A stretch of 22,181 nucleotides of DNA from JAQIBY01 sp964418565 (GTDB lineage Bacteria > Bacteroidota > Bacteroidia > Bacteroidales > ML635J-15): contig CAYQMB010000045.1 of assembly GCA_964418565.1 (NCBI GenBank), positions 1 through 22,181 of the forward strand, read 5' to 3'. The translations under genes were made by a program, and so were the position numbers. Numbering within the stretch: the first letter of the stretch is position 1; each line of letters begins with the position of its first letter. Below the pieces are notes generated by a model. That model did no database searches and was not told the DNA's origin. It was given only the letters and a program-made list of their open reading frames with translations. Positions 7,736 to 14,951 of this stretch are shown here, in pieces.

Positions 7736-8431
7736 TTACTCTTTATCTTTTTTCTCGTCATCCTTTTTTTCGGCAGTTTTTTTCTCTTTAGGTTCAGCTT
7801 TTTTCTCTGCCTTGGGTTTTTCTTCCTTTTTAGCTTCAGGAGCGTCCTTTTTAGGTTCAGCTTTCTTTTCTCCTTCTTCTTTAGGCTCAGATGCTGCTTT
7901 AGTATCAGCCTCTGGTTTTTTGGGTTCAGCTTTGGTTTCGGCTTTCTCTTCAGCCTTTGGTGCAGCCTGTTTTTTAGGAGCAGACTCATCCTGCTTTTTA
8001 CCACCGCCACTGCGTCCACGACGTGTACGTTTTTTCTTGGATTTATCATCCTCTTTGGCCGCCAGCATGTTTTCGTTGTAATCAACGAGCTCAATGATAC
8101 ACATTTCAGCGTTATCACCAAGGCGGTTGCCAGTTTTCAGTATACGGGTATAACCACCGGGGCGTTCGCCGATTTTCACAGCAACGTTGCGGAAGAGTTC
8201 CGAAACAGCGTCTTTATCCTGGAGTTTTTTAAAAACCAAACGACGGTTGTGCGTATTATCTTCTTTGGCTTTGGTGATCAACGGCTCAATATATCTTTTG
8301 AGCGCTTTTGCTTTAGCCTGAGTGGTATTAATTCGTTTGTGCACGATTAACGAACTTGCCATATTGCCGAGCATGGCTTTACGGTGTGCACTGGTTCTTG
8401 TCAAATGATTAAATGCTTTTCTATGTCTCAT
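7736..8431 (-). CDS. rplQ: Ribosomal protein L17 with long Lys/Glu/Ala-rich tail
   Basis: Large-subunit protein L17. The core (residues 1 to about 120) has the family opening MRHRKAFNHLTRTSAHRKAM, the NTTQAKAKALKRYIEPLITKAK helix region and the RPGGYTRILKTGNRLGD block. After about residue 124 comes a tail of roughly 108 residues made almost only of K, E, A, P and D, beginning with a basic KKKRTRRGRSGGGKK stretch and continuing with AEPKK/AEKK-like repeats. E. coli L17 is about 127 residues, so the tail nearly doubles the protein. It should be disordered, and it mixes charges rather than being purely basic. The start is the ATG at 8429-8431; the GTG one codon upstream is not needed. This is the last gene before the terminator. 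Confidence 0.95.
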   Translation of the reverse strand: MRHRKAFNHLTRTSAHRKAMLGNMASSLIVHKRINTTQAKAKALKRYIEPLITKAKEDNTHNRRLVFKKLQDKDAVSELFRNVAVKIGERPGGYTRILKTGNRLGDNAEMCIIELVDYNENMLAAKEDDKSKKKRTRRGRSGGGKKQDESAPKKQAAPKAEEKAETKAEPKKPEADTKAASEPKEEGEKKAEPKKDAPEAKKEEKPKAEKKAEPKEKKTAEKKDDEKKDKE

Positions 8432-8442
8432 CACGAATCAGT

Positions 8443-9435
8443 TTATTCCTTGTCCAACTTGTATTTTGAGATATCGAGGCCAAAATTCAGGTTCAGATTT
8501 GAGAGCAAATCTTCCAGCTCGGTAAGTGATTTTTTACCAAAGTTTCTGAATTTAAGCAGGTCGTTTTTATTGTATTGTACCAGATCACCAAGTGTATCCA
8601 CATCAGCAGCTTTCAGACAGTTAAGCGCACGTACCGAAAGGTCGAGATCGACGAGTTTGGTTTTAAGAAGTTGCCGCATATGCAGAACTTCTTCATCGAA
8701 CTCTTCGTTATCCGGATTTTCTTCACTATCGAGGGTTATTTTCTCATCACTGAACAACATAAAGTGCTGAATCAGGATTTTAGCAGCCTCTTTGAGCGCG
8801 TCTTTAGGATGAATAGAGCCATCAGTATCGATTTCAAACAGCAGCTTTTCGTAGTCGGTTTTTTGTTCCACACGCACATTGTCAATGCTGTACTGCACGT
8901 TTCGAATGGGTGTAAAAACAGATCCGATAGGAATGACACCGATTTCTTCTTCTTCCGGCACATTTTCTTCGGGGGAGACATAACCACGACCTTTGCTGAT
9001 GTTCAGGTCAATCTTGAGCGTAACATCCGGTTCCATATGGCAAATTTCCAGCTCAGGGTTAAGAATTTTAAACCCGGTAAGAAATTTACCAATATCACCA
9101 GCTTTGAACACATCCTTTCCGGAGATGGTAACAGTAACTTTTTCACCGTCAAAGTCCTCAATCTGCTGTTTAAATCTGACTTGTTTAAGTTGCAGAATGA
9201 TTTCGGTGACATCTTCGATAACACCTTTAATGGTGGAGAACTCATGATCAACGCTATCGATTTTCAACGAGGTTATTGCAAACCCTTCGAGCGATGAAAG
9301 GAGTATCCGCCTGAGTGCATTACCGATGGTGATGCCGTATCCGGGTTCCAGAGGTCTGAATTCAAATTTACCATGTGATTCGTCAGCTTCGAGCATGACG
9401 ACTTTGTCCGGTTTTTGGAAAGGTATAACAGCCAT
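8443..9435 (-). CDS. rpoA: DNA-directed RNA polymerase subunit alpha
   Basis: A 330-residue alpha subunit of RNA polymerase. The N-terminal dimerisation domain (about 1-235) shows the typical RPLEPGYGITIGNALRRILLSSLEG block (28-52) that forms the dimer interface. An acidic linker (about 236-250) leads to the C-terminal domain (about 255-315), where R269, N272 and C273 in VRALNCLKAADV correspond to the E. coli DNA-contacting determinants around R265. The GKKSLTELEDLL helix (300-311) is conserved. Its place between rpsD (17-nt gap) and rplQ (11-nt gap) is the standard alpha-operon order. No Shine-Dalgarno is present. Confidence 0.97.
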   Translation of the reverse strand: MAVIPFQKPDKVVMLEADESHGKFEFRPLEPGYGITIGNALRRILLSSLEGFAITSLKIDSVDHEFSTIKGVIEDVTEIILQLKQVRFKQQIEDFDGEKVTVTISGKDVFKAGDIGKFLTGFKILNPELEICHMEPDVTLKIDLNISKGRGYVSPEENVPEEEEIGVIPIGSVFTPIRNVQYSIDNVRVEQKTDYEKLLFEIDTDGSIHPKDALKEAAKILIQHFMLFSDEKITLDSEENPDNEEFDEEVLHMRQLLKTKLVDLDLSVRALNCLKAADVDTLGDLVQYNKNDLLKFRNFGKKSLTELEDLLSNLNLNFGLDISKYKLDKE

Positions 9436-9452
9436 AAAATTAGGATTATGGA

Positions 9453-10061
9453 TTATTTAGAATACAATTCAACAATTAACTGCTCTTCAATGTTTTCAGG
9501 AATTTCCTCCCTTTCGGGTACATTAAGAAATTTCCCGGCCATCTGCTGATCATCCCATTCCAGCCATGAGAATTTGGTATGGTTGGCTGAGGTAAGAGCA
9601 TCAGTAATAGCTTCCAGGGCTTTAGAGCGTTCCCTGACACCGACAATATCGCCGGGTTTCACGCGAAATGACGGGATATTAACCACGTCGCCGTTCACCA
9701 CGATATGACGGTGTGAAACCAGTTGTCTGGCAGCCTGACGGGTGGGTGCGATTCCAAGCCTGAACACCACATTATCGAGTCGTGATTCAAGTAGTTGTAG
9801 CATTACAACACCTGTAACACCTTTCGCACTTTGTGCTTTTTCAAACAAGTTCAGAAACTGTTTTTCCAGCACGCCGTAGGTATATTTAGCTTTTTGCTTT
9901 TCTTTCAACTGCACGCCATACTCAGAGACTTTCCGTCTTCTGCGGTTATTACCATGCTGTCCGGGTGGATAATTCTTTTTCTCAAAATATTTATCCGGGC
10001 CGAATATGGGTTCTCCAAGTTTTCTAGCGATTTTTGTTTTTGGTCCTTTGTATCTTGCCAT
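9453..10061 (-). CDS. rpsD: Ribosomal protein S4
   Basis: A 202-residue small-subunit protein that binds 16S rRNA early in assembly and, in other bacteria, can repress its own operon. The N-terminus (MARYKGPKTKIARKLGEP) lacks the zinc-binding cysteines of some S4 proteins, so it is the zinc-free type. The S4 RNA-binding domain is clear at about residues 91-150 (LESRLDNVVFRLGIAPTRQAA followed by LVSHRHIVVNGDVVN). Position in the alpha operon is standard. Confidence 0.97.
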   Translation of the reverse strand: MARYKGPKTKIARKLGEPIFGPDKYFEKKNYPPGQHGNNRRRRKVSEYGVQLKEKQKAKYTYGVLEKQFLNLFEKAQSAKGVTGVVMLQLLESRLDNVVFRLGIAPTRQAARQLVSHRHIVVNGDVVNIPSFRVKPGDIVGVRERSKALEAITDALTSANHTKFSWLEWDDQQMAGKFLNVPEREEIPENIEEQLIVELYSK

Positions 10062-10082
10062 GAATCTAATGTATTAGAATTG

Positions 10083-10475
10083 TTACACTCTTCTTCTTTT
10101 GGATGGTCTGCAACCATTATGCGGCAATGGTGTGACATCAATAATTTCCGTAACTTCAATACCGGTATTGTGAATAGCCCTGATGGCGGATTCACGACCT
10201 GACCCCGGTCCTTTTACGTAAGCTTTCACTTTACGCAGTCCTGCATCGTAAGCAATTTTAGCACAATCTTCAGCTGCTACCTGTGCTGCGTAAGGTGTAT
10301 TTTTTTTACTTCCGCGAAATCCGCGTTTACCCGATGACGACCAGCTAATAACTTGTCCGTCACTGTTGGTCAGGCTAATAATGATATTGTTGAAAGATGA
10401 ATGGATATGGGCTTGCCCGTTGGCATCCACCTTAACAACACGTTTCCTGGTAACTTTTGTCTTCTTCTTTGCCAT
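10083..10475 (-). CDS. rpsK: Ribosomal protein S11
   Basis: A 130-residue platform protein of the 30S subunit. Family blocks are visible: ASFNN-like HSSFNNIIISLTN (25-37), SSGKRGFRGSKKNTPYAAQ and the C-terminal DVTPLPHNGCRPSKRRRV that contacts the mRNA exit region. It is slightly shorter than some relatives at the N-terminus but complete. Gaps are 13 nt after rpsM and 21 nt before rpsD. Confidence 0.97.
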   Translation of the reverse strand: MAKKKTKVTRKRVVKVDANGQAHIHSSFNNIIISLTNSDGQVISWSSSGKRGFRGSKKNTPYAAQVAAEDCAKIAYDAGLRKVKAYVKGPGSGRESAIRAIHNTGIEVTEIIDVTPLPHNGCRPSKRRRV

Positions 10476-10488
10476 ATACTAAACGAAT

Positions 10489-10860
10489 TTAAACAGCTTT
10501 CTTTTTGTTTGCGATGGTTTTCTTTTTACCGCGACGCGTACGTGCATTGTTTTTGGTATTCTGTCCTCTGAGGGGCAGACCAGTACGATGACGGATTCCA
10601 CGATATGATCCAATGTCCATCAGGCGTTTGATATCCATCTGCACTCTTGAGCGGAGCTCACCCTCAAGGATATAATCCTCAAGTACGTTACGAATTGCAG
10701 ACAGCTGATCATCGGTCCATTCTTCAGCCTTAATGTTTGGATCTATCTTGGCTTTATCCAAAATCTCAAGCGCACGGCTTTTACCGATTCCGTACACATA
10801 CGTAAGAGCAATTGCTCCTCTTTTATTGTTCGGTATGTCAACACCAGCGATTCTTGCCAT
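10489..10860 (-). CDS. rpsM: Ribosomal protein S13
   Basis: A 123-residue head protein of the 30S subunit that contacts the P-site tRNA and the 50S bridge. It opens MARIAGVDIPNNKRGAIALT, has the GIGKSRA helix-hairpin-helix loop, and ends with the basic RHRTGLPLRGQNTKNNARTR block and a KKKTIANKKKAV tail. It begins the usual S13-S11-S4-alpha-L17 order. A 33-nt gap to rpmJ is the longest inside the supercluster, but no terminator or promoter is evident in it. Confidence 0.97.
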   Translation of the reverse strand: MARIAGVDIPNNKRGAIALTYVYGIGKSRALEILDKAKIDPNIKAEEWTDDQLSAIRNVLEDYILEGELRSRVQMDIKRLMDIGSYRGIRHRTGLPLRGQNTKNNARTRRGKKKTIANKKKAV

Positions 10861-10893
10861 ATTGATTTATTTGTTTAAGTTTCTAATTCCGTT

Positions 10894-11010
10894 TTAACCC
10901 TGACGCATTTTGAACTTTGGGTTCTTTTTATCAATAACGTAAATACGTCCTTTTCTTTTTACAACCTTTGATGTTGAGCTGCGTTTTTTCACAGATGCTT
11001 TTACTTTCAT
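10894..11010 (-). CDS. rpmJ: Ribosomal protein L36, zinc-free form
   Basis: A 38-residue protein found by direct reading of the minus strand between infA and rpsM. It opens MKVKASVKKRSSTSKVVKRK and ends IDKKNPKFKMRQG, the standard L36 frame. The three Cys and one His that bind zinc in the C+ form (E. coli positions 11, 14, 27 and 33) are replaced by non-ligand residues (S, S, D and F), so this is the zinc-independent C- form. It lies 15 nt after infA, the usual position, and is needed late in 50S assembly. Confidence 0.95.
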   Translation of the reverse strand: MKVKASVKKRSSTSKVVKRKGRIYVIDKKNPKFKMRQG

Positions 11011-11025
11011 AGCAAATTTTTTCTC

Positions 11026-11244
11026 TTATTTGTATCTGAATGTTATTCTTCCTTTCGTTAAATCATAGGGAGACATTTCAACTTTCACCCTGTCACCGGG
11101 GAGGATCTTAATGTAATGCATGCGCATTTTTCACGAGATATGGGCTGTAATGACATGACCGTTTTCAAGTTCCACCCGGAACATTGCATTTGACAATGCC
11201 TCAATGATTGTTCCATCTTGTTCAATAGACGCTTGTTTAGCCAT
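11026..11244 (-). pseudogene. infA: Translation initiation factor IF-1, full length but interrupted by in-frame TGA at codon 38
   Basis: Formally a broken gene; it may in fact be functional. Read from the ATG at 11242-11244, the frame has exactly 72 codons as in canonical IF-1. It opens MAKQASIEQDGTIIEALSNA, contains MFRVELENGHVITAHIS (21-37) and resumes after the break as KMRMHYIKILPGDRVKVEM (39-57), ending YDLTKGRITFRYK. The only fault is codon 38 (11131-11133), which reads TGA where the family has glycine in the HISGKMR motif. One base change (GGA to TGA) explains it. IF-1 is a normally essential OB-fold protein that binds the ribosomal A site with IF-2 and IF-3. Position between map (2-nt gap) and rpmJ is standard, and a strong GAGGAG Shine-Dalgarno precedes it. 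Without readthrough it would give 37 residues. Confidence 0.9.
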
Positions 11245-11246
11245 AT

Positions 11247-12032
11247 TTATTCTCCTCGTTTTTGTTTTACTGCCTTATCAATGATACTGAAATCCGACAG
11301 GATATCAGCCTGATCTTTTCCGATTGCCATTGTGTGTTCAAAATGTGCTGAAGGCCTACCATCACGTGTACGGATTGTCCAGCCATCATTTTCCTGCCGT
11401 ATAAACCGCTTACCCATGGTAATCATTGGTTCTACAGCAATGCACATTCCAGCCTGCAATTTAGGTCCGGTTCCCCTTCTTCCAAAATTCGGTACTTCAG
11501 GACTTTCGTGCAGGTCTTTTCCGATTCCATGCCCCACAAGTTCTCTAACAACACCATATCCGGCGCTTTCAGCATGATTTTGTACAGCATGTCCAATATC
11601 ACCGATGCGGTTTCCTTCAACTGCCACTTCAATTCCTTTATACAAGGATTCGCGTGTAAATTTCAGCAGTCGTTTAACATCATCACGCACATCACCCACT
11701 TCAAAGGTGAAACATGAGTCACCGTTAAAACCGTGTTTTACCGCTCCGATATCAATCGATACGACATCTCCGTCATTCAGGACATAGTCGCCGGGGATAC
11801 CATGAACCACAACATCATTGACAGAGATACATACGGATTTTGGGAACCCTGAGTAATTCAGGAATCCTGGTACAGCGCCGTTGTCACGAATAAACTCATC
11901 AGCAATATCATTCAGCTTGTCAGTGCTAATACCGGGTTCAATACTTCCGGCAAGCTCAGCATGAGTCATAGACACGAGTCGGTTGCACTCCCGCATGATT
12001 TCAATTTCTTGCTCTGTCTTTAAAAAGATCAT
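11247..12032 (-). CDS. map: Methionine aminopeptidase, type I
   Basis: A 261-residue cytoplasmic metalloprotease that removes the initiator Met from new proteins. The metal ligands of the pita-bread fold are all present: D94 and D105 (VSIDIGAV and FNGDSCFTF), H168 (GHGIGKDLHE), E201 (AVEPMITMG) and E232 (FEHTMAI), plus substrate-contacting H78 (VVHGIPGD). It lacks the N-terminal SH3-like zinc extension of type Ib enzymes, so it is type Ia. The start is the ATG at 12030-12032; a TTG one codon upstream is less likely. It sits between secY (19-nt gap) and infA (2-nt gap), the order seen in Bacteroidota, without adk. Its last codons carry the infA ribosome-binding site. Confidence 0.96.
   Translation of the reverse strand: MIFLKTEQEIEIMRECNRLVSMTHAELAGSIEPGISTDKLNDIADEFIRDNGAVPGFLNYSGFPKSVCISVNDVVVHGIPGDYVLNDGDVVSIDIGAVKHGFNGDSCFTFEVGDVRDDVKRLLKFTRESLYKGIEVAVEGNRIGDIGHAVQNHAESAGYGVVRELVGHGIGKDLHESPEVPNFGRRGTGPKLQAGMCIAVEPMITMGKRFIRQENDGWTIRTRDGRPSAHFEHTMAIGKDQADILSDFSIIDKAVKQKRGE
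11252..11257 (-). promoter_or_regulatory. Strong Shine-Dalgarno sequence of infA
   Basis: GAGGAG, 7 nt before the infA ATG, lies inside the last codons of map (encoding the Arg-Gly-Glu end). Nearly all other starts in the window lack such a sequence, so it stands out and confirms the infA start. Confidence 0.7.
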
Positions 12033-12051
12033 CAAAGAACGTTTCTAATCA

Positions 12052-13392
12052 TTATAATGCCGAAGCAGTTTGTCCTCTGCCTTTAATTCTGCCGGATTTT
12101 GTCAATCCGTCGTAATGCCTCATCAGCAGGTGAGATTCAATTTGCTGAAGCGTATCCAGCACAACACCAACCAGGATGAGCAGGGATGTACCACCATAGA
12201 ACTGTGCAAACTGATTGTTCACACCTGCAAGGGTGGCAAATGCCGGCAGAATCGCAATCACAGCCAGGAAAATAGATCCCGGCAGGGTGATTCTTGACAT
12301 AATATTATCCATAAATTCCACGGTTTTCTTTCCCGGTTTAACACCAGGGATAAAACCACCGTTTTTCTTCATATCTTCAGCCATTTGCTGTGGATTCACC
12401 GTTACCGCAGTATAAAAATAGGTAAACAGAATAATCATCACAGCAAACACAAAGTTATACCAGAAACCGGTATAATCAGCAAAAGCTGCACCGAATTTAC
12501 TCATAGCATCAGAATCGCTGAAACCGGAAATCATAATCGGAACAAACATCAGCGCCTGTGCAAAAATGATAGGCATAACACCTGCAGCGTTAACTTTCAG
12601 GGGGATGTATTGTCTGACACCACCATATTGTCTGTTACCCACAACGCGTTTGGCGTACTGAACAGGAATCCTGCGTACCGCTTGCACAAGAGCAATGGTA
12701 AGCATAAAAATAACAAAGAGGATAACGATTTCAACAAGCAGCATTACGAGTCCACCGGCCTGAGCAGTAAATCTTGAAACGATTTCCTGAGCAAAGGACA
12801 ATGGCAGACGTGCAATGATACCAATCATAATGATGAGGGATATACCATTACCAATGCCTTTATCAGTAATACGCTCACCCAGCCACATGACAAACATGGT
12901 GCCGGCAGTAAGAATAATCACCGAACTAATGGTAAACAATGTTCCTTTAATGGCGAAAGCTTCCGCGGGCAGCTGTGCGTGCAGGTTTGCGATATAAGAA
13001 GGCGCCTGAAGCAGGAGAATACCAACAGTCAGATATCGAGTAATCTGGTTGATACGTTTTCTTCCGCTTTCACCTTCTCTCTGCAGACGCTGGAAATAAG
13101 GCACAGCAATACCCAGTAGCTGAACAACGATTGAAGCAGAGATATAAGGCATAATTCCAAGGCCGAAGACGGAAGCCCTTGAAAATGCACCGCCGGAGAA
13201 CATGTCCAGCAAACCGAGCACACCTTTCGATGTTTGTTGCTGCAGGCCGGCGAGCATATTTGGGTCCACGCCGGGCAGCACTACATGGCTACCCAATCTG
13301 TAAATCAAAATAAGGCCAAGGGTAGTAAGGATACGCTTACGCAGATCCTCAATACGCCAGATATTTCTTATTGTTTCAATTAAACGTTTCAT
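12052..13392 (-). CDS. secY: Sec translocon channel subunit SecY
   Basis: A 446-residue polytopic inner-membrane protein, the protein-conducting channel of the Sec system. Hydrophobic segments are spread along the length as expected for ten membrane helices. Recognisable blocks are the plug/TM2 region FGLGIMPYISASIVVQLLGI (76-95), the cytoplasmic QLQREGE-like FQRLQREGESGRKRINQITR stretch near 100-118, GNRQYGGVRQYIPLKVNAAGVMP in the mid-region, and the C-terminal LLMRHYDGLTKSGRIKGRGQ. It starts 3 nt after rplO stops, so translational coupling is likely. Known spc-operon position. Confidence 0.97.
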   Translation of the reverse strand: MKRLIETIRNIWRIEDLRKRILTTLGLILIYRLGSHVVLPGVDPNMLAGLQQQTSKGVLGLLDMFSGGAFSRASVFGLGIMPYISASIVVQLLGIAVPYFQRLQREGESGRKRINQITRYLTVGILLLQAPSYIANLHAQLPAEAFAIKGTLFTISSVIILTAGTMFVMWLGERITDKGIGNGISLIIMIGIIARLPLSFAQEIVSRFTAQAGGLVMLLVEIVILFVIFMLTIALVQAVRRIPVQYAKRVVGNRQYGGVRQYIPLKVNAAGVMPIIFAQALMFVPIMISGFSDSDAMSKFGAAFADYTGFWYNFVFAVMIILFTYFYTAVTVNPQQMAEDMKKNGGFIPGVKPGKKTVEFMDNIMSRITLPGSIFLAVIAILPAFATLAGVNNQFAQFYGGTSLLILVGVVLDTLQQIESHLLMRHYDGLTKSGRIKGRGQTASAL

Positions 13393-13395
13393 CCA

Positions 13396-13845
13396 TTAAA
13401 TTTTTTCAACTGTTCCACCACTAGCTTCAATTTTCTCGGCTGCTGATTTGGAAAACGCATGTGCTTTGACATTGATTTTGGATTTCAATTCACCATTGCC
13501 AAGAATTTTGACAAGTTTATTGCGTTTAACAACACCTACCTCAACGAGCTTATCCACATCGATTGCATCGAGTTTAAACTTTTCAGCAACCTCCTGGAGT
13601 TTGTCCAGATTGACGGGTTTATACTCTTTACGGTTGATATTATTGAAGCCATATTTCGGGCTGGTTCTTTGCAGTGGCATTTGTCCACCTTCGAACCCTG
13701 ATTTTCTGGAATAACCTGAGCGGGATTGTGCACCCTTATGTCCACGAGTTGCAGTTCCACCTTTACCGGAACCTTCTCCGCGTCCGATGCGTTTTCCATC
13801 AGGTTTATTCGATCCTTTTGCTGGTTTTAAAGCGCTTAAATCCAT
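13396..13845 (-). CDS. rplO: Ribosomal protein L15
   Basis: A 149-residue late-assembly 50S protein. The glycine- and basic-rich N-terminal arm (KRIGRGEGSGKGGTATRGHKG, about residues 19-39) that threads into 23S rRNA is followed by FEGGQMPLQRTSPKYGF and the globular C-terminal domain ending in HAFSKSAAEKIEASGG. The length is typical. It is coupled to secY by a 3-nt gap. Confidence 0.97.
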   Translation of the reverse strand: MDLSALKPAKGSNKPDGKRIGRGEGSGKGGTATRGHKGAQSRSGYSRKSGFEGGQMPLQRTSPKYGFNNINRKEYKPVNLDKLQEVAEKFKLDAIDVDKLVEVGVVKRNKLVKILGNGELKSKINVKAHAFSKSAAEKIEASGGTVEKI

Positions 13846-13861
13846 TGGTCTGTGATCTTAA

Positions 13862-14044
13862 CTATTTAACATCTTCTACTTTCACGAGATGGCTGACTTT
13901 TTTTGTCATGCCAAGAATCTGAGGACTAGCCTCATGCACAACGCTTCTATGCATTTTGGTTATACCCAATGCGATGAGCGTTTGCTTTTGTCTTTTATTG
14001 CAGTTAATACCGCTTCTGAACTGTGTAATTTTCACTTTAGCCAT
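13862..14044 (-). CDS. rpmD: Ribosomal protein L30
   Basis: A 60-residue 50S protein. It opens MAKVKITQFRSGINCNKRQK and has the conserved TLIALGITKMHRSVVHEASPQ block and C-terminal VSHLVKVE strand of bacterial L30. One of two genes here that end in TAG. It lies between rpsE (10-nt gap) and rplO (16-nt gap). Confidence 0.95.
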   Translation of the reverse strand: MAKVKITQFRSGINCNKRQKQTLIALGITKMHRSVVHEASPQILGMTKKVSHLVKVEDVK

Positions 14045-14054
14045 GACACAAAAA

Positions 14055-14570
14055 TTAACCGTTAAACACTTTTTCGAGTGAAATACCTCTGTGCTCAGCG
14101 ACAGTATACGGATCCCTCATATCGAGCAGGGCTCCCATAGTAGCTTTCACAAGGTTGTGTGGATTTGAAGATCCTTTGGATTTTGCAAGAACATCTTTAA
14201 TACCAACACTATCCAATACAGCACGCATCGCACCACCAGCAACAACACCGGTACCGGAAGATGCAGGTTTGAGCCATACTTTAGCTCCGCTGTACTTAGC
14301 TGTTTGCTCATGGGGAATGGTATTGCTATACAAAGGCACTTTTACAAGGTTTTTCTTAGCATCTTCAACAGCTTTGGCAATAGCAGAAGTTACTTCACCT
14401 GCTTTTCCAAGGCCATGTCCGACAATACCTTCCTCATTACCAACCACTACAATAGCGGCAAAGGTAAATGTGCGTCCCCCTTTGGTAACTTTTGTTACCC
14501 TGTTGATCGCGACCAGTCTGTCTTTCAGTTCGAGGTCACTCGCTTTAACTTTCTTTAGGTTTGCTGACAT
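14055..14570 (-). CDS. rpsE: Ribosomal protein S5
   Basis: A 171-residue 30S protein at the mRNA entry site, important for decoding accuracy. The double-stranded-RNA-binding-like N-terminal half has LKDRLVAINRVTKVTKGGR (about 16-34) and VVVGNEEGIVGHGLGKAGEV (41-60). The C-terminal half has KPASSGTGVVAGGAMRAVLD and the PHNLVKATMGALLDM stretch. All are complete and typical. Confidence 0.97.
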   Translation of the reverse strand: MSANLKKVKASDLELKDRLVAINRVTKVTKGGRTFTFAAIVVVGNEEGIVGHGLGKAGEVTSAIAKAVEDAKKNLVKVPLYSNTIPHEQTAKYSGAKVWLKPASSGTGVVAGGAMRAVLDSVGIKDVLAKSKGSSNPHNLVKATMGALLDMRDPYTVAEHRGISLEKVFNG

Positions 14571-14576
14571 AATATT

Positions 14577-14933
14577 TTAAAATTTTAAGCCTCCTTTTCT
14601 GGCGCCTTCAGCAAAAGCTTTCACACGCCCGTGATATTTATAACCTCCCCGATCAAAAACAACCTGGCTAATTCCTGCATCTGAGGCCTTTTTGGCCAAT
14701 GCTTCGCCGGCTTTGAAGGAGAGCTCGCTCTTAGTACCTTTTTCATCTGCCATTTCTTTGGCATTGGTGCCAAATCCTAACAGAGTCTGGCCTTTATCAT
14801 CGTCGATGATCTGGCCGTCAATGTTTTTAAGTGAGCGGTAAATTGCCAATCTTGGTTTCTCTGCCGTTCCGGATATTTTACTCCGGATGCTTTGGCGTAT
14901 TCTTCTTCTTCGTTGCAAATTTTTATTTGACAT
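14577..14933 (-). CDS. rplR: Ribosomal protein L18
   Basis: A 118-residue 5S rRNA-binding protein of the 50S subunit. The basic N-terminus (MSNKNLQRRRRIRQSIRSKI) is followed by RLAIYRSLKNIDGQIIDD and ends with the conserved VVFDRGGYKYHGRVKAFAEG. The ATG at 14931-14933 is the natural start; a TTG three codons upstream would add residues not seen in the family. The gap to rpsE is 6 nt. Confidence 0.96.
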   Translation of the reverse strand: MSNKNLQRRRRIRQSIRSKISGTAEKPRLAIYRSLKNIDGQIIDDDKGQTLLGFGTNAKEMADEKGTKSELSFKAGEALAKKASDAGISQVVFDRGGYKYHGRVKAFAEGARKGGLKF

Positions 14934-14951
14934 GATTCCCAAAATTTAAAA

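Noticed and set aside
7722..8081. Ser/Phe/Ala-rich plus-strand open frame opposite the L17 tail
   Set aside because: The repeats are only the complement of Lys/Glu/Ala codons in rplQ; there is no independent start signal or conserved motif.
8575..9297. 240-codon plus-strand open frame antisense to rpoA
   Set aside because: It is a shadow of a certain gene, has no recognisable domain, and its composition follows the complementary rpoA codons.
11131..11133. Selenocysteine insertion at the infA TGA
   Set aside because: IF-1 has no redox role, the position is a conserved glycine, and I saw no convincing SECIS-like hairpin directly after the codon.
11026..11244. General recoding of TGA to glycine, as in Gracilibacteria/SR1
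   Set aside because: The permease gene (430-432) and the YfaP-like gene (4621-4623) end in TGA at natural protein ends, with another gene starting or ending right after. None of the other recognised genes has an in-frame TGA, whereas a recoded genome should have many.
12033..12035. Non-ATG upstream starts for map (TTG 12035), rplR (TTG 14942), rplX (TTG 17086) and rplQ (GTG 8434)
   Set aside because: Each is one to three codons upstream of an ATG that matches the family's normal N-terminus.
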